Origin: Chlamydoabsidia padenii
Lineage: Eukaryota > Mucoromycota > Mucoromycetes > Mucorales > Cunninghamellaceae
Direction: 5' to 3'
Length of the DNA: 64,000 nt
NCBI GenBank assembly: GCA_025330725.1
Contig: JAIWND010000012.1
Coordinates: 1-64,000 of the forward strand
Part shown: positions 46,922 to 57,602 of the stretch, in pieces
Layout of the letters: each line of letters starts with the position of its first letter
Position numbering within the stretch: the stretch's first letter is position 1
Made by a program: the position numbers and the translations under genes
Notes under the pieces: generated by a model
The model's database searches: none
Seen by the model: only the letters and a program-made list of their open reading frames with translations
What the model was told of the DNA's origin: nothing

Positions 46922-49900
46922 CTAGTGATCCTCCTTTTCATAAACAGATGGAGAGCTACTATTACTACCCAGAGAAGATTGTTGTTTGGATGTTGATGAT
47001 GATGATGATGATGCTGTTGATTTCTTCGCCAAGGCCTTCTTTTCTTTTGCTTCTTGTTTCGCCAGTCGTTCCTGTTCCTTGAGTTCTTCTCTTAGTTTTC
47101 TTTTTTGTTCCTTTTCCGCCACCTTTTGCTTCTTTTCTTCCAATTTCAGGCGTCTTTTTTCCGCCCGTTCCGCTTTTTCTGCCTTGATTTCTTCGGTCGG
47201 TCGTTTACGTTTGCCCTTCTTGTCACCTGAGCCAGTGCCGTAGCCATCTTTTCCAAGTTTCTTGCGCCCGCCGCCAGGAGCACACAAACCAAGGTGGACA
47301 GGAGGATGTCGAGGTCGTCGGCTAGATCGTGTCTGCGAGAATTCATCTTCCACCAGTCGATTCTCCTCGGTTTCCGAGAATTTCTTTTCAAAGTAAGGTT
47401 GGAGTAGTCCGATCACTTGCTTACTGGAAGTTATTGGTGTGAATGGTGGTCGAGGTTCATACTTGAAGAGAGGTTCTAGAAGAAGAAGAAGATCGTAAGA
47501 ATCTGTTCTTTTATTCTATCGCATACAGTTTCGTCTTTCTTACCTTTGTTTGCCCTGGGAGTCATTTCAGGTATAAAAAAGTAGATGCAGTATGTTAGTT
47601 CAAATGATGGCCACCACGTTGAGATTTGATTGATACTTACAGTGCAGCTGTTCGATCCTTATTATCGTTGCGCCCGTGCCATAATCGTGAGGGAATCTAT
47701 AAAAAAGGTGGGGAGGAGGAAATTTAGTTAGTTGCTCAGTAAATTCAAATATCATGCAACTTACAGATAATGTGTTTAGATTGTATTCTTGATCAAGCCC
47801 CAAGTCTTTAAATCCAAAGTAATCTTCACCCAAGTCTTCTCCAAAGATACCACTATATAAAAAAAAAGAGTAATCTGGTTAGAATACAGATCTATCCATC
47901 TGTCAAGTTTCCCAATTTACGTTATAAAGGTATCATCATCTTGCAAAAGAGATTCTTCATCCCGGACAGTAGGACCTGATGGACCCTATAAACCCAAAAA
48001 GTGTAAGTTTTGTTAATAAGGTAATCCCAATAACTGTTTTTTTTTTTCTTTTTCTTCTTCTTCTTGTAACTTACCGATAACAGGTCTTGGTAGGAAGTCT
48101 GTAACCGCCGATGGACATCATCAAGTCGATAACCATATCGTTCAACATCATCATGAATATAAGTTTCCAAATCAAACAGTTCCATGATACCGTTTTCATA
48201 TAATGTATGCATCAGTATTTCCTTTTTAAATTAAAACACCGTTACTATGATTAGTAAATAGAGGAAGAGGGGAGGAGATTAATGTTCATCATGTTTCTAT
48301 TTTTACCTCTCCAGTCATTTGTTTGCCATAATCATCTACATAACACCGAAGAGTTTTCCCAATGTTGGTGATGTAATCAGTCGCCACATCCGTCAGTACT
48401 CGTAATGCATTTTCGTTTGCTCCTTCAAATCCAGCATGAGCGAGCAGTTTCGAAGTCATTCTTTGAAAGAGATCTTGTGCCGAAGATTCCGTTACTAATA
48501 GTGGTGGAAGTGGAGAGGTGCTGGTACTTGGTTGGGTTTGAAGGGGTGCTGATGATGCTGATAGTGATGATGATGCTGGTATGATTGTTGAAGCCAAGGT
48601 TGAAGGATAGGTAGGTGGTGACATTATATCGTCCTTGGCTACTGGTAATTGTGGTGGTTGTACTGCATCGACAGGTTCAGGTAATATAGACGACCTTAAA
48701 GCAGATATCTATTAATATAGAAATGTAAGTTATCATGTTTCATTGTATGTGTGAATTACTTACTGATACGTTATTTCGAACGGCTGTACATTTGGCATGT
48801 ACTCTTCTAATTTGCTGTAGCTTTTGAATATTGTTGTCGATCATGTTGTTTAGTCCATGGTTCGGGAAGATAGCATCTGGATAAGCTTCTAAAGAGACAT
48901 CTGTATACCTAATAGAATCAAAAACAAAATAATAATTAGTCATTCCCTCCTTTTTTCTCTTTTTTTTTTTTTGATTCTTACCCTTTGGAATCAGGCACCA
49001 AATCACTAATTGAGTCAGTTGAGCCCTTTCTTGATAATTGCCGACGATTCGCTGGATCCTTGTATTCTTGAGGTATGTTGCCAATATCAGGTATACCAGA
49101 AGTAATTGCATAATCAGGTAGAAACAAATTGGCACGAGTAGCATCATCTTCATCGGCATGTTTTGGTTTTGAGATCTTTCTTGAGAAGAAGGCGTCGAGA
49201 ATTTCATCATCGCTAGAATCCAAATCCACATCATCATCGTAAATACTGGCATCACCGGGTCGGCGTCGATCAGTCCATTGTATTAGGTTCTTTTCCGTGC
49301 ACCGTACTAGTTTGCGCATCACCTTGGTATTGTCGTGAGTGTTTTCCATCATTGCAAAACGTTCCATTTCAAATGCCGATCTAATCAACGCTTCATGATC
49401 CCCAAATGGTTCCAAATCTTGTTCCAGTAGATTTTTAGTCCGTTCCGCTCGAGTCTTCTTTGTCACTTCGTACCACACCTGTTCCCGTAGTTCACCCCAT
49501 TCTGCATCGATATCGCCATTGAGATCCTTTTCTTGTCCAGAGTCCAAAGCGCCAATACCATTTTGATTTTTCAATTGTTTGCCACCATACGTCTTGTGTG
49601 CATCGTAAACATCAGGTGTATCCACACAATCGTTGTCCCCACCTAAGGATTCTGTTGATGTACCAGGAGCTGCGCTTGAGCCACGAGTCAAAGATCGTTC
49701 CCGAGATGCACGGTCACCATCTATTACCGATGTGTCATCTTTTTGCACCGAAGTCATCGCATGTTTGTGTTTTCCAGGCATCTATCCCCAAAAAGTTAAT
49801 CCAATTTAGTGATCCTTCCTACGGTTTTATAAACAAGATTCATTCCTTACCTTTCCAGTATGTTGCTTTTCATCTTGATCTTCGTCACTGGCTTCGTCAC

Positions 49901-51702
49901 CTTCTTCTTCCTGTTCACCATCAGACTTGTCCTTGATAACTAGGTTAGGCACCCGAGTCAATAGTCTTTCCGTTTTCCTTCGCATCGCCGTAGCATGTTT
50001 TCGGTATTCGCTGGCTGGGTTGGTGTTGTAGATGAGGCAGTTGTCGTAAATTAAGTAAAGATCATCAGCGAATTCTTGTTTTGTTTTATATTCCAGTTGT
50101 TTCAATTTCTTTGTCACAGTCCCCAGATCCATAGGCCGTACGATAACTACATACAAGTTAAAGAATATGTTTAGTCCCAATCCGAGCCTTTTTTTTTTTT
50201 TTTCCTGATTCCTCTTTTTTTAATATTTACCATCCAAGTAATCGGGTGCTTCACGTTTGCTGACTTTGTTCAAAAACGGAGTAGAGTGTGCCTATATCCA
50301 GGATATCCATGCAATGTGAGGTGAGCATGTTTAAAAAGTGATTGTTTTTGTTTGTTCCCTTACGGTGTAGTTTTTTAGTTCCACCAAGACTTTTTCCATT
50401 GCTTCGTAGAGTTCTTCTTGTCCTTGTTTTTCATCATTCGCCCATTTTGATCGATGAGGTTTAAAGTCAGATAGTAGATTCTGCAATTCCCTATCAGACA
50501 ATCCCATGCTTTCCCAGTTGGCGGATATTCCTTTAAGCAAGTACTGATTAAAGTATAAATGAGTATAAAAACAAACCCAAGACATTCTTTTTCATATATA
50601 TATATATATTACCTTGAGAGTGAAATTCCCATCAGCGTTAAACATGGATAGCTATAAGAAAAATATTAGTGAGTAAAATTATCAATAGTTTCATTACTCA
50701 TTTCTTCTTACCGAATGGTCTTGAGCATTTTCCTTTTCTTCTTCTTCTTCATTTAAGGCTTCTTGTGCTTCGTATTCCTAAAGAGACCAGAAGAATCCAA
50801 ATTAGCCTGTGTTTATGCATATGAATAGTACTTACCTTTAGCTTTTGTTGTTCAATCATCACAGGTTGATCTGTTTCTAGAGTATGGTAGATGTCCAAGA
50901 TGGGTATTTTATCAGGATCAGCCATGGATAAAACACTGGGTGCTTGTTTCTCTGTGTAAAATTAAAACATCCTAATTAGTCATATTGGTTCATCCCCCTT
51001 TTCCATAATCACCATGTTACTTTTTATTTTCTAGTTTATTATACCTGTATTGGTGCTGTCGTCCTGACTAGTGTCTTGTGCCGTTGAGCACGATTGTTGT
51101 TGCTGTTCTTGTGACTGATCCTGTTGTTTCTGTTGTTTGTCTACTAGAGGGTTCTGTTCACCATTAGTTGTATCACGTTGAGGTTGTTGAGATTGTCGAG
51201 AATGGAGTTCTTGTTGTTGTTTCAGTTGCTGTTGGCGCTTTTGTTGTAGATCCTTCATAGCTTCCTTGACCTTAAGAGGATCAGGTTTCGGTAAAGCGTT
51301 TGCCTTGTCAGTCAGTTCGGTTATATCAATGTTAGCCTGTTGACAACAGGGGCGATTAGAGTGATAGAGATGAGGAATGAACTTTTCAAATAAAAGAGAC
51401 CTGACGCGAAAGGCCGATGTTTCCAGTTCGGTCAATAAGAGTGCATTGTTGTAGTTGTTTTGTTGATGTTGATTAGTATATTCGTGAGAGTCAAGATCCA
51501 TGGTTGTGTTGTCGTCGCTGTCGTTTTGATTAGGAGAAGAAGTGAAGAAGGCAATCCATTGAGGTAACGTTTCGGTGGCAGTTTCAAAACAGTGAGACTC
51601 TGTAGGCGTCAAGTAAGTGGTGTGAATGTTTTTGTCTATAATGTCTTTGGCAAGGACAAATGAGAGTTGAGGCCAAGGTATACCATTCCATAGATTCAAC
51701 AT
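46922..51702 (-). CDS. SPT7: SAGA complex subunit Spt7 (bromodomain and histone-fold protein)
   Basis: Sixteen exons give 1,227 aa: 51045-51702, 50836-50951, 50712-50777, 50613-50651, 50364-50543, 50231-50291, 49851-50146, 48982-49781, 48764-48908, 48307-48708, 48075-48221, 47921-47985, 47765-47852, 47641-47696, an 11-nt exon 47544-47554, and 46922-47475. The bromodomain (about 345-445) reads AHSTPFLNKVSKREAPDYLD, then VRPMDLGTVTKKLKQLEYKT, the acetyl-lysine Asn in LIYDNCLIYNTNP, and RVPNLVI, very like yeast Spt7. A histone fold (about 855-920, HAGFEGANENALRVLTDVAT) would pair with a TAF10-type partner. The N terminus is Gln-rich and the C terminus Lys/Glu-rich. Spt7 is the SAGA scaffold. The gene is divergent from a bZIP gene. 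Confidence 0.93.
47544..47554 (-). other. 11-nt micro-exon of SPT7
   Basis: It is needed to keep frame between exons 14 and 16. It contributes parts of Leu and Glu plus Ala-Asn-Lys, and is flanked by an AG acceptor and a GTAAG donor. Confidence 0.55.
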
Positions 51703-51938
51703 GTATAAAATACAATGTGCGAGAGATTATATATTTTATAGAAATGAATGTGAAAGAGAAAAGAAAGAAAGAAAGAAGGAGCGGCGGCGGAACAAAATAG
51801 AAAAGGTGACGGTCGAAATTGATTGGCTGAATTTATGCGGGGCCATTTCTTTTTGCCCTTTATATAAATACCTAATCAATTTTATCTCTCTTCTTCTTTT
51901 CTTTCTTTTTATCTTTTACATACCACTTTCTTTTTTAT
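51703..51938. promoter_or_regulatory. Divergent SPT7/bZIP promoter
   Basis: 236 bp between start codons, with a TTTATATAAATA element near 51858-51870 on the bZIP side and TGCGGGG just upstream. No exact GGGATTTSAA core. Confidence 0.45.
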
Positions 51939-52868
51939 ATGTCCTATATATCATCACTTAACCTACTGAATACCGACTCACCTGTTCCTCATTCGGAGGA
52001 CACCTTTGCAGACGACCTTGCATTGTGGGCTAATGCTCAATTCACTTTTGACTCTGCACCTGGTTCGGCACTTTTGGACGACGACAAGAAGGAAGAAAAT
52101 GAAAAACTGTTTGCTTCCTTGACTGACTTTACTTTGGGTAAAGAAAAGAAAAGAAAAGAATGGTATGCATATATACTAACTAATTTGATGTATATTAATA
52201 GAAAACCAACAACAAGAGCAACAAGAACAGCCGTCGCCTACCACTTACTTGCCCACCAACTATATGCTATCACAACTTCAACAACAACAAACCACCCCCT
52301 CACCTGTAACACCTATTACTCCAGCTCACCTTGGTTTACCTCGTCTTGCTCCAGCACCTACTGAACAACAACTACACCATCAAGTGTTACAACAGCATGG
52401 ACAATATATCGATACTTTGACACTATCCCCTCAACAAGACGAAGCTGGTAAACCAATCAACAACAAGCGACCTCTTAGAGACAATGAAACAGATCAAGAC
52501 TCATCACGATCTACTGCCGCTACAGCTGCTGAAGATGATAAGGTAAGTGCCTGTTCTGTCCACTGAAAATGAATCATCATACTCTCTTTTTAACTTTATA
52601 TTATCATTATTTTGTTTAGCGACGCAGAAACACAGCAGCATCAGCTCGATTCCGCCAGAAAAAGAAACTACGTGAACAGGCTTTGGAAAAAACGGCAAAA
52701 GAAATGTCTGCGAAATGCGATACCTTGGATAAACGTGTTCGTGAATTAGAAATGGAAGCAAAATGGCTCCGTGCTTTGGTGGTGGAAAAGAACCCTTCTC
52801 TTTTGGCTGATAAACCTGATTCTTCTGATACGGACTCTTCTAAAACTATAACTACAACTTCCTCTTAA
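51939..52868 (+). CDS. bZIP transcription factor (GCN4/cys-3-type basic region)
   Basis: Exons 51939-52137, 52202-52542 and 52620-52868 give 262 aa. An acidic and Gln/Pro-rich N-terminal half (activation-domain-like) precedes a basic region at residues 181-199, RRRNTAASARFRQKKKLREQ, whose NxxxSxRFR core is that of fungal GCN4/cys-3/Met28-class bZIPs. A leucine zipper follows (LEKTAKEMSAKCDTLDKRV, then LEMEAKWLRALVV). It is expected to dimerise and bind DNA in the nucleus. Cys-3/Met4 relatives regulate sulfur assimilation and GCN4 relatives amino-acid synthesis. The motif alone does not separate these. Confidence 0.9.
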
Positions 52869-52922
52869 ACGTTATACACTTCCCCTGTCATTGTAGTTTA
52901 TGCTCGCCTTCATCCATACTAC

Positions 52923-52962
<40 letters not shown>

Positions 52963-53488
52963 ATCTTTAGTTTAGTATCTATTCTCTAGATGTTATGTGT
53001 ATGGTTATGTATCCCCTTTATTGTGTCTCTTTTTTAAATAAATGGAATTATGGTTTATACTATGATATGCTATTGTCTTGTTGCCACTTGGACCACATGT
53101 TTAGTAAACTTTTTGTATTGGGGGTCTGAATAGGAGGTGGGGGATTTGAATCTGCCAATAATCAAATGGCATTAGGATGTCGAAATTTCTGTGATGGATT
53201 TCGTGATTCCTATTAAACACTATCTGATTGGTGGACATCTTTCCTGAAGCCAATGATTAGTGAAGGGAATGGTCGTGAATGGCTGGGTTTGAATTCCTCT
53301 TTTGTCCAAAAATGACATTTTGGTCAAAAAGCAAGCGATCCATGTAGATCCATCAGATCGTTCTTGGTCGTTTTACACATCTAATAAAGCTAGTGTATGA
53401 TGATGAGCTCATCTTTGATCGTGATTAGCCATCTCAAAGTTTCATTAAAAAAGATGTATAGATGAAGTTCTGACATCATGTGAGATTT

Positions 53489-53535
<47 letters not shown>

Positions 53536-54038
53536 GTTGGTCATGTCTGAGATGTCTTCTCAAAGGATAATAATCCCGGTAGTTATTGATCTTTATGCAA
53601 CATTGAACCCCCGATTCCCAAAGTGGAAGGAGCGTTATTCTCTCATTGCTATAAGATTACATGAAACAATACCAATTGACAAAAATACAAATTCAATACA
53701 TCAACAGGTCATCGACTTGACTCTGTATCCTTCGTTTATCGGAATTTGAGTGTCATTTTTGGGTGATTAGATCAACATGTTCCAACATGTTCTGTACTGT
53801 CAGTTCCCTTTTAAACACATCATAGTAAAAAAAATAAAAGTTATTTCTTTTCGTTGATGTATAATATAATTCATTTCAATCTTATTGTATAATGTGTTAG
53901 TTGATTCCTGGGAAAATAGAAACCCTATAATACGGATCCACCTTTTCTAAAATATGATTGGACAATATTTAAATACCGCGCCTTTTTAAAATTTAGGTCA
54001 AATGCGTATTGGATTATTTTTCTTTCTTCTTTCACATC
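52869..54038. other. Intergenic region bZIP to amidotransferase
   Basis: Contains (CT)n at about 52928-52957, AATAAA near 53037, GGGGGATTTGAATC at 53139-53152 (exact core), GGCTGGGTTTGAATTC near 53281, a poly-A run at 53490-53530, and TTTAAATACCGCGCC at about 53968-53982 near the amidotransferase start. A 68-codon ORF at 53543-53749 is possible but unsupported. Confidence 0.5.
53139..53152 (+). promoter_or_regulatory. GCGGGATTTSAA motif (exact GGGATTTGAA core)
   Basis: GGGGGATTTGAATC. It is 0.9 kb from the next start codon and only 270 bp downstream of the bZIP stop. Confidence 0.4.
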
Positions 54039-55696
54039 ATGACAAACTTACATTTGGCACTCCTCGTATGCGACACACCTCGACCACAAGTACTCGAAAA
54101 GTATGGAGACTATCCTCAAATGTTTTCCAAAGTATTCAACAAGGCATTTGGGGAAACTGGCTCCTTGACCTGGGAATTCTTTGATGTGGTGAATAAACAA
54201 GAATACCCAACAGATACCTCAAGATTCGACGGACTTGTTCTCACGGGCTCCTCTGCTTCAGCCTATGAAGATGTACCTTGGATTGTCAAACTGGTGGACT
54301 TTGTACGACAACAACTGAATGCTCCTGTCAAGAAGAAACTGGTGGGTATCTGCTTTGGTCATCAAATCATTGCAAGAGCTGCTGGTGGAAAATGTGCTAA
54401 AAATCCAAACGGTTGGGAGGTAAGCCCATTTCTTTAAACCATCAACAATAACTAATTGACTCTTTTACTTGTAGTTTGGATATTACGAAATCTCTTTGAC
54501 ACCCTTTGGTCGGTGCTACTTTCAAACAAACAAGACTACACTGGTAAGTACAAAAACAAAACAAAAATAGACAAAGTGGTAGATTGACTAACTTTGATAG
54601 AATGTAGAGATTGAACCAAGTACATCAAGACCATGTGACTGAACTACCTCCTGGCTTCCAAAGTTTGGCGACAAGTGCCCCACATACACCAATTCATGCA
54701 ATGGTATCTAATGATAATCAATGTATCACAATTCAAGGTCACCCCGAATTCAATCGCGACACAGTGCGTATTCTTATCAACTTGCGAGCTGATGCTGGTG
54801 TTATCTCTCGTGATTTGGCTGAAAAAGAATTGGCGAAACTGGAACATGCTGGACCGGATATGGAAGATACTTGGTTGGTTGCTCACTTTTTGGACTTTAT
54901 TCAAGGCAAACTGGCGCATGTGGCCAAGGTATAGACTGAATTACAGAGTTGATGATTAGTTGACTACTGCTAGATGTATTATATCTTTAACTTTGATCTT
55001 CTATTTCTACTCTCATTAAACATTCTTATTTCACAGCAATCTGTATCAGACAATCAAGTCTTTTTATCCTTTGAACAATATGATTTTGATGGTGATGATC
55101 GCTTCAAGGTAAAACTCTATAATGGAAAAAATGATCAACTTATTTACAATGAACGACTAATCTCTTTCTCTCTCTCTCTCTCTTTTTTTTTTTTTTTTTT
55201 AGGCTGGCGTTTCTTCCATCATGAAGAAGCAAGAAGGTGATAAGGACGAAATGCTGGAAAAGGCAAAATGGTTTTATTATACAAAGTAAGTCAATAAAAG
55301 GGGGCTGCTGGGATATAAATGCATAGAATGTATACTGATGATTTCCTTTTCATCTTGTAGATTTGTACAATCCTTCAACTATGACCACTATCAACAATGG
55401 AAAACAAACAAGACGAAGTCAATTGAAACATCAACCACTACTACGACAGCTGATGATGATCAAGTATATGTACCACCAAGGCTGACTTTCCAGGAAATTG
55501 TGGAAATGATCGAAACTGGACAAGAAATACCAGGTAATGTTATTCTTTGATTGGGTACATGGGTAAAAACAGATGCACTAACCTTGGGGCGGTAATAATA
55601 GGCATACGACAGATTCCGAATAAACTAAGCAAAGGCACACCAAGTCAACCACAATTAAAGGCACGACCAAAACCTTGGGAGCGAGGACAACAATAG
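54039..55696 (+). CDS. Class I glutamine amidotransferase (GATase1) apparently fused to a PEX39/C6orf226-like domain
   Basis: Exons 54039-54419, 54475-54543 and 54608-54928 encode the GATase part. Exons 55037-55108, 55203-55285, 55361-55533 and 55602-55696 encode the second part, 397 aa in all if spliced through. The amidotransferase has the catalytic triad: C105 in GICFGHQIIARA, and H195/E197 in QGHPEFNRD. It resembles GMP-synthase-like proteins such as yeast YLR126C. The second part has YDFDGDDRF, then PPRLTFQEIVEMIETGQEIP, GIRQIPNKL and a terminal ARPKPWERGQQ with the KPWE motif. This is the C6orf226/YJR012C family recently described as PEX39, which aids Pex7-dependent PTS2 import. If the intron at 54929 is not removed, the GATase ends at 54934 and a second frame begins at 54974. 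Confidence 0.72.
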
Positions 55697-56357
55697 GATA
55701 GGATAGAACTAGATACACTAGAATACACCCCTCCTTTTGCCTTGGCATTCTTGTTATATACTATAAAAGTTCTTTTAAACTACTTTTACTTTACATATAT
55801 ACCATCACAATAAAAGAAAAAACTATTCCTCACATGACCAATTTTACTTTATTACCAGGGTGTGTAGGTGAATAAAAGAAGGGTGACATACACGAAAGCA
55901 TTGGGAATGTTGTTATCATCCATGTTACTTGGGCGTATCATTGGTTTTATTTGTATAAAGATGACTCAATAGGATTGGTATGATGATGGGGTTCTACCAC
56001 AGGGGAAGAATTGTTTGTTTGCATGTGTACTTGTGTCTATCATCGGGATTTACTTGTCAAAAGTCTAATACCTAATAAGAAGCTTTCACCAAATATGAAA
56101 GTAAAAAGGGGGTGCGTCGGGAAAAAGGAGAGCATGAATTACGATTCCATTTTTGGAGAAATTAGGACGAATATAGTAGTCAAGTCAATCATCATCAAAC
56201 AGCCTATGTCTCTATCTTCTCCTTACTTTTTTGGGTTAATCGGATAAAAATAAATTACCCTTGATCATATAAAAAGACATATCATCTCTTTTTACGTTTT
56301 TCCTTTGAGATAAGGTAGCCACTATCTGTTTTCTACTCTGTATTAGTATCAACTAGA
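55697..56357. other. Intergenic region before Myb-like gene
   Basis: AATAAA near 55811 ends the upstream transcript. The rest is AT-rich with one unsupported 78-codon frame. Confidence 0.45.
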
Positions 56358-56900
56358 ATGACTCGAGTAGAATCATGTCATCGTGTTATGTCTCTCGACT
56401 ACATCTTATGTTTTCCTCTTGATAGCTCTCAAAAGGGCTCGAGTCTTCCTTGCCTCAGTTTACCTAGTCCCACTTGCTCTTATAATAGTGATGATGATAC
56501 CACACATATGCCAATCTCATTATACAATTATCCAAAAATGGCAAATTATCATTCACCCATGGACCATCACTCTCATCATCGACCTGTAGTCGCTAGACGA
56601 TACCAAAGGCCCCGTAAAAGTTTAAGTCGGGATTCAATCGGCGCTGGAATTATAAGGGGTCCAGGTGCTAGGGTCGCATGGACTCCAGATGAAGATGAGC
56701 TATTGAAACAGGGATACGAGCAAGGTTTATCATGGGCGATGATTGTTTCCACCTACCTACCGCATAGATCACGAGGTTGCTGCTGGTGTCGATTAAAGAC
56801 ATTGAAAAATAAAAAGTCTTTGACTACTCAAAACCAACTTTGGGTTAAAACGAGACCATGGAAAACTTTTCAACCTCTAGCCATGCAACAACAATCTTGA
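56358..56900 (+). CDS. Myb/SANT-like DNA-binding domain protein
   Basis: Single exon, 180 aa. The first half is low-complexity (Ser/Pro and His-rich: MDHHSHHRP, RRYQRPRKSL). The second half has a SANT/Myb-type helix set: RVAWTPDEDELLKQGYEQGL, SWAMIVSTYLPHRSRGCCWC, RLKTLKNK. The 'WTPDEDELL' start and the 'RSxxxCxxRLxTL' recognition helix match single-repeat Myb-like proteins common in Mucorales. The extra cysteines (GCCWC) in the third helix are notable. It is likely a nuclear DNA- or chromatin-binding protein with unknown targets. The start could also be Met12. Confidence 0.75.
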   Translation: MTRVESCHRVMSLDYILCFPLDSSQKGSSLPCLSLPSPTCSYNSDDDTTHMPISLYNYPKMANYHSPMDHHSHHRPVVARRYQRPRKSLSRDSIGAGIIRGPGARVAWTPDEDELLKQGYEQGLSWAMIVSTYLPHRSRGCCWCRLKTLKNKKSLTTQNQLWVKTRPWKTFQPLAMQQQS

Positions 56901-57085
56901 TATCATTATCATATAGTTTTTAATATTCTAATTATGTTTTACCTGTTTCTATGACCAATGTTTGATTTATATGATATGATATGATACGTTTTCATGCCAT
57001 TAGATTTATTTTAAATCCCCGATACCGCCAGTCCTAAAATAAAAATTTCTTTTTGCTCTCTATCACTCTTTCTCTCTCTCTCGCT

Positions 57086-57127
<42 letters not shown>

Positions 57128-57168
57128 TCCTTCCTCAACTTTTTATCCACTTACTTTTTGCCTGCTCC
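56901..57168. promoter_or_regulatory. TFB5 promoter region
   Basis: A motif variant TTTTAAATCCCCGA lies at about 57009-57022, roughly 147 bp upstream of the TFB5 ATG, followed by a (CT)n and a long poly-T run (57090-57124). Confidence 0.5.
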
Positions 57169-57399
57169 ATGGTAAAAGCAGTAAAAGGTGTACTTATAGA
57201 GTGTGACACCACAGTAAAACAGATCGTACTAAATCTCAACAAACGGGGCAACTTTGTGATTGAAGATCTCGACGAAACACATCTTTTTATTGAAGCCTCT
57301 TGGGTGGACCATCTCAAACAACAACTGGATCAGATTCTGGACGAAAACGCCTACACCATCTCCAACGAAGAAAGCAAGAAGAATAACAACAAGGATTGA
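57169..57399 (+). CDS. TFB5: TFIIH subunit Tfb5 (GTF2H5/TTDA)
   Basis: Single exon, 76 aa, the family length (yeast 72, human 71). The sequence MVKAVKGVLIECDTTVKQIV, then LDETHLFIEASWVDHLKQQL and DQILDENAY, is the classic Tfb5 pattern (KG.L..CD...KQ...L....F.i.dlD.thlfi). Tfb5 stabilises Tfb2/p52 and stimulates the XPB ATPase in nucleotide-excision repair. The stop lies 203 bp before the RRN7 start, and the spacer is Gln/Asn-codon-like CAA repeat DNA. Confidence 0.95.
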   Translation: MVKAVKGVLIECDTTVKQIVLNLNKRGNFVIEDLDETHLFIEASWVDHLKQQLDQILDENAYTISNEESKKNNNKD

Positions 57400-57555
57400 T
57401 TCCTATTCTTCATCAACTTTAAAACAACAACTGAATCTTCTCACGCCAATCAACCATAAACAACACAAACTCCTCAATAATCATCACCAACCCACACGAC
57501 ACAGTCAACTTACACTCTACTACATACAACAGCACACAATCAACAGCAAAACACT

Positions 57556-57556
<1 letters not shown>

Positions 57557-57593
<37 letters not shown>
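57557..57593. repeat. (CAA)n microsatellite
   Basis: Trinucleotide repeat ending 9 bp before the RRN7 ATG, so it probably lies in the RRN7 5' UTR. Confidence 0.88.
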
Positions 57594-57602
57594 CTTATCA
57601 TC

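Noticed and set aside
53543..53749. 68-codon plus-strand ORF (MSEMSSQRIIIPVV...)
   Set aside because: It follows a poly-A run, has no recognisable domain and ends in a weak motif relative. Coding status cannot be argued from sequence alone.
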